This document shows, piece by piece, positions 24,597-31,973 of a DNA stretch of 42,236 bases. Source of the DNA: an uncultured Eubacteriales bacterium (GTDB lineage: Bacteria > Bacillota > Clostridia > Oscillospirales > CAG-272). Each line of letters begins with the position of its first letter. The stretch's first letter is position 1. The position numbers were made by a program, and so were the translations under genes. The stretch lies in contig CAKSLR010000002.1 of the NCBI GenBank assembly GCA_934467435.1, positions 1 through 42,236 of the forward strand. Reading direction: 5' to 3'. Under the pieces are notes generated by a model that searched no databases, was not told the DNA's origin, and was given only the letters and a program-made list of their open reading frames with translations.

Positions 24597-26801
24597 TTGC
24601 AGTTTCATCCGCAATGGTTTTTGCTGGTTCTGCTTTTCGGCTGTATGGCGCTTGCCGGCTTTTTTGCTACGGGGCACCGCCTGCGCCGGAACGCCATTCG
24701 GCTTGCCCAGGTACCGCTTGCGTTCCTGCTTGCCTTTCTTCTGCACCGAGGCGGCATTTTTGCCGGCGTAACGGAAGAGTTTTTCCATCAGATTACGGTG
24801 GAAGGAAAGAGCCTTGCCGAATTTCTCGGCGATTTTTCCGCCCTGTCGGCGGAGGCGGTGCGGGCGATTCTGAACGTCACACTGGCGGCACTTTTGTTCG
24901 GACTTTTATTTCTCTTTCTTCTCCTTGCCCTGCGGTTTCTCTTTTTCATTCTTTCGCTTTGTATTCCGCCGCTTTACGGAAGGCGCAGTGAGGCGCCCGC
25001 GCCCGTCTGGCACCACGCGCTTTCGTTTCTTTGCGGGGCGGCTTCCTGGTTCCTGATCCTGGGCGTTCTGCTGACCCCGTTCTTTTTCTTCTCCGGCATT
25101 GCTGCCGCTGCCGAACTGCCCGCAGGGGAGGGAGAGGGCAGCGCGGTATATGAGACGATTACCATTGTGGAAGAAAACTACGTAGCCCCGTTTGAAGATG
25201 CCACGGTGGTGCGTCTTTACACCGCCACCGGGGTACGGGGGCTTGTGTGCCGCGCCGTTGCCGACGGGAAGGGTTGCGGCATCCGGGATGCGGAGGGAAA
25301 CACCGCCCCGATTTCCGATACGCTGCGGGCGCTGGTTTCGGCATTTGCCAAAGGCAGCGCGGGCACCGAACAGGCGCTCCTCGGCACGGCGGAAGGAAAT
25401 GAAAAGGGCGCCGTGCTTCTCGACGGCGCGCTGACCGACATTTCGGGGGACCGTGTGCTGCCGGCGCTGACGGCAGACCTGCTTCGCACCTATCTGCAAG
25501 GTGCCGATACCGAAAACGAATTTCTTCTTCTCCTGCGGGATACCTACGGAGATGCCGATGCCGCGCAGATTGCGGGCGATATCCGCTCCCTCTCTCCCGT
25601 GCTGCACGCCGCCATTGCGGCGGATCTGCCGCGCAAGTGGGTAAACGGTACGCCGAAGGCGGAAGAAATTCTTTCTTCCTTTGCTGACCGCGCCGTAGCG
25701 CGTGATCTGCTGGACGGGCTTTCGGGGCTCTCCTTCTTCCTCCCGCTGATGCAGCGCCTGGCGCCGCGCGGAGTGGAAATGCTGGCGGGCGCGCTGGATA
25801 TTCCGAAGGACACGGCGGACCTTGCCCGCCGCCTGGATGCCGCGCTCTCTGGCGCGTTCAACGACCGCTCGATCGGGGCGGTGGATTATGACGACCTTGA
25901 CCGTAAAATGGCACAGGCGGCCAAAGACGGTGTGATTCTGCTGCCCGTGGACGGAATCGGGGTCGGCGATGCCCTGCCCTCCGGGTGGGAGACCGCAAGG
26001 CAGAACTGCAAGCGGCATTTTGCCCGAGTGGAAAAACTGGTTTCCGTTCTGGTTTCCTACGGCTTTGCCGATGCCGACCTGACAAGCGACCCCCTCCCCT
26101 ATCTGACCGGGGACGGTGCGGTTTACCTGTTTGACGTCGCCACGGGCTGCTGGCACCTGCGTACCGAAGCGGACGACACGATCCGCCCGTTTTACCTGCT
26201 TGCCGACCGGCTTGCCCGCAAGACAAACGCCTTCCTTTATGAAGATGCCCTCGCGGACGCCGTTTCGGAAGAAGCCATTTCCCTTTGGCTGATGAGCACG
26301 CCCGGGGCGCTTGCAGACAACGCCGCCCTGACCGCGAAAGAAAAAGCGGGGGTCGGCACGCTGTGTGCGGCGGTGAAAGATCGGAACTTCCCTGCCGCCA
26401 AAATCACGCAGGAAACACTTTGCGGAAGCCTGGATTTCTCTCCGCTGTCGGAAGAAGACGGGCGGCAGAAGGAACTGGATGCCTTTGCCGTGCTCTTCTC
26501 CGATGCGGCAGGGCTTTCCTCCCTCCTTGCGGAAGGGGATGCGATGACCGAACGGGAGATTGTGGAACAGTTTGACCGCATTGGCGCGCTGTTTGACGAT
26601 CTGCACGCAACGAAAAGCCTTGCCCCCCTCTCGCGTAACCTTTTGCGGGCACTGGAAGGGAACGAAACCTACGGTGCCTACCTTGCCTCTTTTGATGTGG
26701 AAAGCGTAATTGCCGATGTAGATGCCGGCAACACCACCTACCGTGAATTTTTCACGACCCTCAAGAACCTGATCCTGATGATGTGGGATCTGGTTGCCTG
26801 A
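24597..26801 (+). CDS. Large membrane protein of unknown function (four to five N-terminal spans)
   Basis: A 734-residue protein not assigned to a family. The first ~170 residues hold hydrophobic segments at about 7-25 (WFLLVLLFGCMALAGFF), 36-50 (LAQVPLAFLLAFLL), 88-120 (long, perhaps two spans) and 140-165 (FLCGAASWFLILGVLLTPFF); this spacing resembles CvpA-like membrane domains, but that is only a layout similarity. The remaining ~560 residues are mixed alpha/beta without long hydrophobic runs, probably outside the membrane. Start taken as TTG at 24597, nine bases after AAGGGAG. The next gene begins 25 bases on, so the two likely act together; their C-terminal ends look alike. Confidence 0.7.
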   Translation: MQFHPQWFLLVLLFGCMALAGFFATGHRLRRNAIRLAQVPLAFLLAFLLHRGGIFAGVTEEFFHQITVEGKSLAEFLGDFSALSAEAVRAILNVTLAALLFGLLFLFLLLALRFLFFILSLCIPPLYGRRSEAPAPVWHHALSFLCGAASWFLILGVLLTPFFFFSGIAAAAELPAGEGEGSAVYETITIVEENYVAPFEDATVVRLYTATGVRGLVCRAVADGKGCGIRDAEGNTAPISDTLRALVSAFAKGSAGTEQALLGTAEGNEKGAVLLDGALTDISGDRVLPALTADLLRTYLQGADTENEFLLLLRDTYGDADAAQIAGDIRSLSPVLHAAIAADLPRKWVNGTPKAEEILSSFADRAVARDLLDGLSGLSFFLPLMQRLAPRGVEMLAGALDIPKDTADLARRLDAALSGAFNDRSIGAVDYDDLDRKMAQAAKDGVILLPVDGIGVGDALPSGWETARQNCKRHFARVEKLVSVLVSYGFADADLTSDPLPYLTGDGAVYLFDVATGCWHLRTEADDTIRPFYLLADRLARKTNAFLYEDALADAVSEEAISLWLMSTPGALADNAALTAKEKAGVGTLCAAVKDRNFPAAKITQETLCGSLDFSPLSEEDGRQKELDAFAVLFSDAAGLSSLLAEGDAMTEREIVEQFDRIGALFDDLHATKSLAPLSRNLLRALEGNETYGAYLASFDVESVIADVDAGNTTYREFFTTLKNLILMMWDLVA

Positions 26802-26825
26802 CCGTTTTCAAAAAGGAGATCTCTC

Positions 26826-27251
26826 ATGAATCGTACCACCCGTACTCTGATTTCCCTTTCATCTCTTCTTTTGATTTTTGTGCTGCTGGTCGGCAGTTTC
26901 ACCATGGGGCTTTCGTTTGAAGAACTGCACTTTCCCGAAATCCGTTTCGGTGCGGGAAACGGTGGGGATGCCGAACAAAACACCTATACCCTTCAGGTAA
27001 CCGCCGGGGATGGCGGACGCGTCAACACCGCGGGCGGCGAATACCCTGCCGGGGAGGAAGTATCCCTCTCCGCCACCCCCGATGACGGCTATGTGTTCAA
27101 CGGCTGGTTTGACGCGCACGGCAGTTATCTTTCCATCAGCCCGGACTATACGGTTACCGTAGTCAAAAACACCCGCGTGCAGGCCGCCTTTGCCAAGGCG
27201 CCGAAGGACATGACGGCGAAGAGCACGTCGGAAGAAACCTTTTCCGGCTGA
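26826..27251 (+). CDS. Membrane-anchored protein with InlB-type repeat, N-terminal part before a premature stop
   Basis: A 141-residue reading frame: an N-terminal membrane anchor (RTLISLSSLLLIFVLLVG), then one divergent InlB B-repeat module (YTLQVTAGDGGRVNTAGGEY, then PDDGYVFNGWFDAHG and DYTVTVVKNTRVQAAFA), a small extracellular beta unit found in surface proteins. A TGA at 27249 ends it, but protein-like sequence continues in frame and then in a shifted frame, so this is likely the front of a longer protein. AAGGAG at 26813-26818 supports the start. It follows the large membrane protein gene by 25 bases in the same transcription unit. Confidence 0.7.
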   Translation: MNRTTRTLISLSSLLLIFVLLVGSFTMGLSFEELHFPEIRFGAGNGGDAEQNTYTLQVTAGDGGRVNTAGGEYPAGEEVSLSATPDDGYVFNGWFDAHGSYLSISPDYTVTVVKNTRVQAAFAKAPKDMTAKSTSEETFSG

Positions 27252-27802
27252 ACGCCCGATTTCTCTTTTCCCCTGCGCTGTGACCGCCCCGACGCGGAAG
27301 ATGACATCCGAAAAACCTCATCATCACCGACCCCTATCTTGCCGCCCTGCTCGGCAAGGCGGAAACCGATGATACCGTAAAAGTCCCCTACCGCGTGGAA
27401 AGTACGGGGAACGATACCTACCGCATCACGCCGGAGGAAGCCTACACCACCGGCACGGAAGGGGAGAACCGCTTTGTCCGGGAAGAAGCCGAGGCGATGG
27501 AAGCCGCCATGCAGGTCTTTCTGAATGTGACAAAGGACGAAGATTACCGCCCGACGCAGGCAGACGTGGAGACGATGATCTCCTCCCGCGTCCTGCGCGA
27601 TACCCTGCAGGAGATTGCCGATACTCCCGAAAAATGGAGCGCCCTGCAGGAACGCTTTTCCGCCATGTCCGACCGGATGCGGGCATCGCCGGATACCGCC
27701 ATGCGAGATCTTCTTTCTGCAAACGAAACGTCCCCGTCTTACGGGGAATTTGCCGAAATCTGTGATCTGCTACGGACGCTGTTCGGCATCGGAAACAAAT
27801 AA
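27252..27802 (+). pseudogene. Displaced C-terminal part of the InlB-repeat protein (stop plus frameshift)
   Basis: After the TGA the original frame reads on as TPDFSFPLRCDRPDAEDDI; at the A run 27311-27315 the protein-like sequence moves by -1 to read NLIITDPYLAALLGKAETDD and continues open to 27802. Adding one A to that run would join the two frames. The C-terminal ~150 residues are acidic and helical (VREEAEAMEAAMQVFL, then DVETMISSRVLRDTLQEIA and YGEFAEICDLLRTLFG). No start codon with a ribosome site opens this part (the first GTG, 27395, has none), so it is not an independent gene. Real decay, assembly error, or slippage on the A run are possible; the TGA would still block the last. Confidence 0.62.
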
Positions 27803-27807
27803 CCCTC

Positions 27808-27838
27808 AAGGGGGCGCCACGGGCGCCCCCCTTTTTTT
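27808..27838 (+). terminator. Terminator after the InlB-repeat gene
   Basis: Nine perfect pairs GGGGGCGCC/GGCGCCCCC with loop ACG, followed by C and seven T. Confidence 0.9.
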
Positions 27839-27941
27839 GTGCGCAGGTTTCCCCGCCCCAGCCGCTGCCGCCCGGCACATCGTTGCTTTTTTCATAGAAA
27901 AAACGAATTGTGAAAAGTATGTGATATTTCCGCTCCCCCGC

Positions 27942-27970
27942 TTGACTTTGCAAGGCACCCATGCTACAAT
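27942..27970 (+). promoter_or_regulatory. Promoter of the metal-uptake operon
   Basis: TTGACT (27942-27947), 17-base spacer, TACAAT (27965-27970), about 65 bases before the Cys-rich gene. No clear Zur or MntR palindrome could be recognised around it. Confidence 0.8.
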
Positions 27971-28040
27971 AAGAGGGTAAGTGTGGAATCGTGTTGTTTT
28001 TTTGCAAAAATTCGCAAAATGCGGGAAAGGAGTGCAGTCA

Positions 28041-28334
28041 ATGAACAAAAAACCGTTTTCTCTGCGTTGCCTTACCTTTCTTTTGCTTTTGCTGCTGCTC
28101 TTCCCCACCGTATGCCTTGTCGGCGGATGTCGGCACTCCTGCCGGGGGGCGGAGTGCACCGTCTGTGCATCCATGCGGCTTTGCTGCCGGGTTCTGTTTA
28201 TACTCGCACTCGTGTGGTCGGCGGCATCGCTCTACCACACGGTCTTGGTCGCCCGGCGCGCGTTCTTGCGTTGCCGCACGAGTACCTGGTTTCCGCACAC
28301 ACTGCATTTTTTACGGGTGAAACTTTCCGATTGA
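28041..28334 (+). CDS. Cys-rich small membrane protein heading the metal ABC operon
   Basis: A 97-residue protein. A signal-like hydrophobic start (RCLTFLLLLLLLFPTVCLVG) leads to GCRHSCRGAECTVCASMRLCC, five to seven Cys with one His, then a second hydrophobic span (VLFILALVWSAASLYHTVL) and a basic C-terminus. The H-x-C-x-G-x-x-C-x-x-C pattern recalls small proteins that sit beside zinc ABC transporters in clostridia (HDC-GEDCPVC type), so periplasm-side metal capture or sensing is a reasonable inference. No characterised homologue is recalled. ATG follows AAAGGAG. First gene of the operon. Confidence 0.68.
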   Translation: MNKKPFSLRCLTFLLLLLLLFPTVCLVGGCRHSCRGAECTVCASMRLCCRVLFILALVWSAASLYHTVLVARRAFLRCRTSTWFPHTLHFLRVKLSD

Positions 28335-28352
28335 CGGAAATGGAACAGGCGC

Positions 28353-28383
28353 GGTATGCCTTTTTCGGCATGCCTTTGTTTCG
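28353..28383 (+). terminator. Attenuator-like hairpin between the Cys-rich gene and the binding-protein gene
   Basis: GGTATGCC (28353-28360) pairs with GGCATGCC (28367-28374), eight pairs with one G-U, followed by TTTGTTTCGTT. The weak U tract suggests partial termination. Confidence 0.5.
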
Positions 28384-28417
28384 TTGCCATTTTTGAAACA
28401 TCGGGAGGTTTTTTGTT

Positions 28418-29395
28418 TTGAAAAAATATATCGCATTATGCCTTGTACTCCTGCTTTGCCTGCCGTTTGCCGCCGGCTGCGCCACGGGCAACGGCGGAGA
28501 GAGCGGAACGCTTTCGGTGGTTTGTACCACCTACCCGGAATACGACTGGGCGCGGGAACTGCTGGGTGACCGGAAGGACACCGTAAAACTGACCCTGTTG
28601 CTTGACAGCAGCGCCGACCTGCATAACTACCAGCCTACGGCGAAGGATATTCTGACCGTGGCGAACTGTGACCTTTTCATTTACATCGGCGGTGAGTCGG
28701 ATGACTGGGTGCCGGGCGTATTGCAGCAATCGGGCAAAGAGGGGCGCCTAACCCTGAATCTGACCGAGGCGCTCGGCAATGCCGTACTGGAAGAAGAAAA
28801 GCCGGACGGTGCGGAGGAAGATGACCACGACCACGGTCACGATCACGACCACGAGGAAGAAGAGCATGTGAGCGACGAGCATATCTGGCTCTCGCTGCGG
28901 AATGCCAGAACGCTCTGTGCCGCCATTGCCGAAAAACTGGCTGCCATAGATCCTGCGGGGGCGGATATCTACCGCGAAAACTGCGCGGCGTACACGGAAA
29001 AACTGACGGCACTGGACGAGGCGTACACCACGGCGATTGCCGCTGCGCCGAAAAAAGAACTGGTATTCGGGGATCGGTTCCCCTTCCGTTATCTGGCGCA
29101 TGACTACGGTTTGACCTGCGCTGCCGCGTTTGCCGGCTGCTCTGCCGAGTCGGAGGCGAGTTTTGAAACGATCCTCCGCCTTGCCCGGCGGGTAGACGAA
29201 TGGGGGCTTTCCGCCGTCATGGCGATCGAGGGGAGCAACCATGACCTGGCAAAGACGGTGATCTCCTCCACCACAGAGAAAAACCAGAAACTGCTGGTGC
29301 TCAATTCCCTGCAATCGGCAACCGGAAAAGACGGCATGACCTATCTCCGGGCGATGGAGGACAACCTTTCCGTTCTGCGGGAAGCGTTGCAGTAA
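28418..29395 (+). CDS. znuA: Zinc/manganese ABC transporter substrate-binding lipoprotein (ZnuA/AdcA type)
   Basis: A 325-residue lipoprotein: signal MKKYIALCLVLLLCLPFAAG with lipobox AAGC. It belongs to the cluster A-I metal-binding proteins: YPEYDWARELLG, a first ligand His in SSADLHNYQPTAKDI, the His/Asp/Glu-rich loop DHDHGHDHDHEEEEH typical of zinc-binding members, EHIWLSLRNA with the next His, FPFRYLAHDYGL and the late acidic ligand region MAIEGSNHD. The His loop favours zinc over manganese. Start is TTG at 28418 with GGGAGG ten bases upstream. Followed by ATPase and permease genes of the same transporter. Confidence 0.92.
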   Translation: MKKYIALCLVLLLCLPFAAGCATGNGGESGTLSVVCTTYPEYDWARELLGDRKDTVKLTLLLDSSADLHNYQPTAKDILTVANCDLFIYIGGESDDWVPGVLQQSGKEGRLTLNLTEALGNAVLEEEKPDGAEEDDHDHGHDHDHEEEEHVSDEHIWLSLRNARTLCAAIAEKLAAIDPAGADIYRENCAAYTEKLTALDEAYTTAIAAAPKKELVFGDRFPFRYLAHDYGLTCAAAFAGCSAESEASFETILRLARRVDEWGLSAVMAIEGSNHDLAKTVISSTTEKNQKLLVLNSLQSATGKDGMTYLRAMEDNLSVLREALQ

Positions 29396-29406
29396 AGGAG
29401 TGGCAT

Positions 29407-30117
29407 ATGGCACAACTGACTTGTGAAAACCTGCTCCTCGGCTATGAAAATCACCCCGTAACGGAACCGCTCAGTTTTTCGGTTCGGGCGGGCGATTATC
29501 TCTGCATTGTGGGAGAAAACGGCGCGGGCAAATCCACGCTGATGAAAACGCTGCTTCACCTGCAGGCGCCGCTTTGCGGAAAAATGACCGTGGGCGACGG
29601 ACTGCTGCCGAACGAGATCGGCTATCTGCCGCAACAGACCGTTGTGCAGCGGGATTTCCCGGCATCGGTTGCGGAGGTGGTACTTTCCGGCTGTCAGGCA
29701 CGCCGCGGATTTTCTCCGTTTTATCGGAAAGCCGACCGCGAGCGGGCGGAGGCTGCCATGGCGCGCATGGACATCAGCGGACTGCGCGGGCGCTGCTACC
29801 GCGAACTTTCGGGCGGACAGCAACAGCGCGTTCTGCTTGCCCGCGCCCTTTGCGCGACCGAAAAAATGCTGCTTCTTGACGAACCGATCTCGGGGCTTGA
29901 CCCTGTTGCGGGGGCGGAAATGTACGCGCTGATCGCGGAACTGAACCGCCGTGACGGCATTACCGTTCTGATGATCTCGCACGACATCGCCGCCGCGCTC
30001 CCTTATGCGACCCACATTCTGCACGTCGGCACTCCCTCCTTCTTCGGGGAACGGGATGCGTACCTGGCAAGCGACATCGGTCGCCGCTTTGTTGCGGAAA
30101 GGGGGGAAAACGCATGA
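29407..30117 (+). CDS. znuC: Metal ABC transporter ATP-binding protein (ZnuC type)
   Basis: A 236-residue ABC ATPase: Walker A GENGAGKST (~37-45), Q-loop YLPQQTVVQRDFP, signature LSGGQQQRVLLARAL, Walker B MLLLDEPISGLDP and switch His in MISHDIAAAL. QRDFPASVAEVVLSG is typical of zinc/manganese importer ATPases. AAAGGAG precedes the ATG; it overlaps the permease gene by four bases (ATGA). Confidence 0.93.
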   Translation: MAQLTCENLLLGYENHPVTEPLSFSVRAGDYLCIVGENGAGKSTLMKTLLHLQAPLCGKMTVGDGLLPNEIGYLPQQTVVQRDFPASVAEVVLSGCQARRGFSPFYRKADRERAEAAMARMDISGLRGRCYRELSGGQQQRVLLARALCATEKMLLLDEPISGLDPVAGAEMYALIAELNRRDGITVLMISHDIAAALPYATHILHVGTPSFFGERDAYLASDIGRRFVAERGENA

Positions 30118-30968
30118 CGGACCTTTGGAAAACACTTCTTCTGTATCTGCAGTACCCGTTTGTTCAGAACGCCCTGATTGCCGGGGTACTGATTGCGCTC
30201 TGTGCTTCCCTGCTCGGCGTAACACTGGTACTCAAACGGTTTTCGTTCATCGGGGACGGGCTTTCCCACGTTGCGTTCGGCGCCGCTGCCATTGCCGGCA
30301 TCCTGCACCTGACCAACGATATGCTGCTTGCCCTGCCGATTACCATTCTCGCTGCCGTTCTTCTGCTCGGCGGCGGCAAACGCCGCAAAATGAGCGGAGA
30401 TGCCGCCGTTGCCATGCTCTCGGTCGGCTCGCTTGCCGTGGGGTATCTGCTGATCAACCTGTTCAGCGGTTCCGGCAACATCTCGGCGGATGTGTGTACC
30501 TCGCTCTTCGGCTCTACCTCGATTCTGACCCTCACCACGCTGGATGTGGTGCTTTGCGTGTCTCTGTCCATCGCGGTCATTCTCTTCTTCCTGCTGTTCT
30601 ACAACAAGATTTTTGCCGTGACGTTTGACGAGAACTTTGCCCGCGCCGTCGGCACACCGGCGGGCGTTTATAACCTGCTGATTGCCGTGGTCACGGCGGT
30701 GATTATCGTGCTGGCAATGAACCTGGTCGGCTCGCTCCTGATCTCTGCCCTCATCATCTTCCCCGCGCTTTCCGCCATGCGGCTTTATAAAACCTTCCGC
30801 GCGGTGACCGTCTGCGCGGCAATCGTCTCGGTTGTCTGCGCCCTGCTCGGAATCCTTGTGTCGGTCGTGGCGGGCACGCCCACCGGCTCTACCATCGTGG
30901 CGGCGGATATTGCGGTGTTCTTCGTTTTCACCCTGATCGGAAAAATCAAAGGAGGTCTTCGGACATGA
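30114..30968 (+). CDS. znuB: Metal ABC transporter permease (ZnuB type)
   Basis: A 284-residue ABC-3 family permease with about eight to nine hydrophobic spans. Family blocks: YPFVQNALIAGVLIALCASLLG, FIGDGLSHVAFGAAAIAG (the conserved D-x-LSH segment), FDENFARAVG (coupling helix to the ATPase) and LVGSLLISALIIFPALSA. It overlaps both neighbours by four bases (ATGA at each end), a sign of coupled translation. Confidence 0.93.
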   Translation: MTDLWKTLLLYLQYPFVQNALIAGVLIALCASLLGVTLVLKRFSFIGDGLSHVAFGAAAIAGILHLTNDMLLALPITILAAVLLLGGGKRRKMSGDAAVAMLSVGSLAVGYLLINLFSGSGNISADVCTSLFGSTSILTLTTLDVVLCVSLSIAVILFFLLFYNKIFAVTFDENFARAVGTPAGVYNLLIAVVTAVIIVLAMNLVGSLLISALIIFPALSAMRLYKTFRAVTVCAAIVSVVCALLGILVSVVAGTPTGSTIVAADIAVFFVFTLIGKIKGGLRT

Positions 30969-31330
30969 AAAAAATCGGACTGGCTATGCTCGTTCTTTTG
31001 TTGCTGATCAGTGCGGTCGGCTGCGGTGGCACGGCGGGGGATGTGGATCTCGACCTCTCCCCCCTCTCTTCCACGGCGGCTTATGCGCAGGCGCTGAAAA
31101 TCACGGAAACGCCGCAGGATTACGCCGGTAAGACCATTCGCCTGAGCGGACAGTACATGGGAAGTGGCTCTGCTCACTCCATTCTGGTGTTTGACGGAAC
31201 CTGCTGCACCGCAGCCATCAGCTTCACCTTCTCCGGAAGCACGCCGAAGCCAGGTACCCGCATTACCATTACGGGTACGGTCAACGAAGGGTCGCCCTGC
31301 TCGATTACCGTAACCTCGCTTTCCTATTGA
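30965..31330 (+). CDS. OB-fold-like lipoprotein of the metal-uptake operon
   Basis: A 121-residue lipoprotein: signal MKKIGLAMLVLLLLISAVGC with lipobox AVGC. The mature part DYAGKTIRLSGQYMGSGS..ILVFDGTCCTAAISFTF..PKPGTRITITGTVNE reads as a five-strand OB-like barrel carrying a Cys-Cys pair. This resembles the C-terminal, Cys-Cys-containing OB domain of TIGR03943/DUF1980 (YcgQ-type) proteins that accompany metal-chaperone genes; that link is inference. Its start overlaps the permease stop, so it belongs to the transporter operon and may bind metal or assist ZnuA outside the membrane. Confidence 0.72.
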   Translation: MKKIGLAMLVLLLLISAVGCGGTAGDVDLDLSPLSSTAAYAQALKITETPQDYAGKTIRLSGQYMGSGSAHSILVFDGTCCTAAISFTFSGSTPKPGTRITITGTVNEGSPCSITVTSLSY

Positions 31331-31378
31331 AAAGAATCGTCACCGTGTTGCGCGCAACGCGGTGACGATTCTTTTTTT
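31331..31378. terminator. Bidirectional terminator between the metal operon and aroQ
   Basis: A 15-bp stem AAAGAATCGTCACCG / CGGTGACGATTCTTT with an inner GTTGCGCGCAAC palindrome, then T7. Confidence 0.9.
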
Positions 31379-31384
31379 GGCAGA

Positions 31385-31828
31385 TCAGCCGTTTTCTGCC
31401 CGCAAATGGGCGCAGAGCAGGTGAAGCGCCTCACCATACCCGGCGACGCCATGCCCCTTAACGGTGGCAAAGCAGGCACGACGTACATAGGAAATGCGAC
31501 GAAACTCCTCCCGCGCGTCGGGGTCGGAAATATGCACCTCTACCGTAGGCAGCCCCACCGCGCAAAGTGCATCCAGCAGCGCGATACTGGTGTGGGTATA
31601 GGCGCCGGGGTTGAGAATCAGCCCATCCGCCTTGCCGTATGCCTCCTGAATCCAATCGACCAGCGCCCCTTCATGGTTGGATTGCAGGCAGCGCAACGCC
31701 ACGCCTTCTTCCTTTGCCGCCGCGGCAAGCCCGGCGCACAGCGTATCGTAATCGGTTCTGCCGTAGATGGCAGGTTCGCGCACGCCGAGCAGGTTCAGAT
31801 TCGGTCCGTTGATGACCCAGATTTCCAC
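31385..31828 (-). CDS. aroQ: 3-dehydroquinate dehydratase, type II
   Basis: A 147-residue shikimate-pathway enzyme turning 3-dehydroquinate into 3-dehydroshikimate. Motifs: INGPNLNLLGVREPAIYG (with the catalytic Tyr), QSNHEGALVDWI, ILNPGAYTHTSIALLDAL, VEVHISDPDAREEFRRISY. Start chosen as GTG at 31828 (reads VEIWVINGP) with GAGGTG upstream, giving the normal family length; the longer frame runs back into the promoter. Single-gene unit divergent from yifB. Confidence 0.93.
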   Translation of the reverse strand: MEIWVINGPNLNLLGVREPAIYGRTDYDTLCAGLAAAAKEEGVALRCLQSNHEGALVDWIQEAYGKADGLILNPGAYTHTSIALLDALCAVGLPTVEVHISDPDAREEFRRISYVRRACFATVKGHGVAGYGEALHLLCAHLRAENG

Positions 31829-31862
31829 GCAATCGCACCTCGTTTTTCTTTTCATTGTCGTT

Positions 31863-31891
31863 ATTGTAACATAACGGAAAAACCTTTGCAA
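31863..31891 (-). promoter_or_regulatory. Promoter of aroQ
   Basis: Minus strand TTGCAA (31886-31891), 17-base spacer, TACAAT (31863-31868). Confidence 0.7.
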
Positions 31892-31911
31892 CCCCCAAAC
31901 GCAAAAAAGGC

Positions 31912-31940
31912 TTTACACGGGCGGCGGCATGTGGTAAAAT
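31912..31940 (+). promoter_or_regulatory. Promoter of yifB
   Basis: TTTACA (31912-31917), 17-base spacer, TAAAAT (31935-31940), 34 bases before the ATG. Confidence 0.8.
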
Positions 31941-31973
31941 AGAGGAAAAGCAACAAAAGCGGCGGAGGACATC

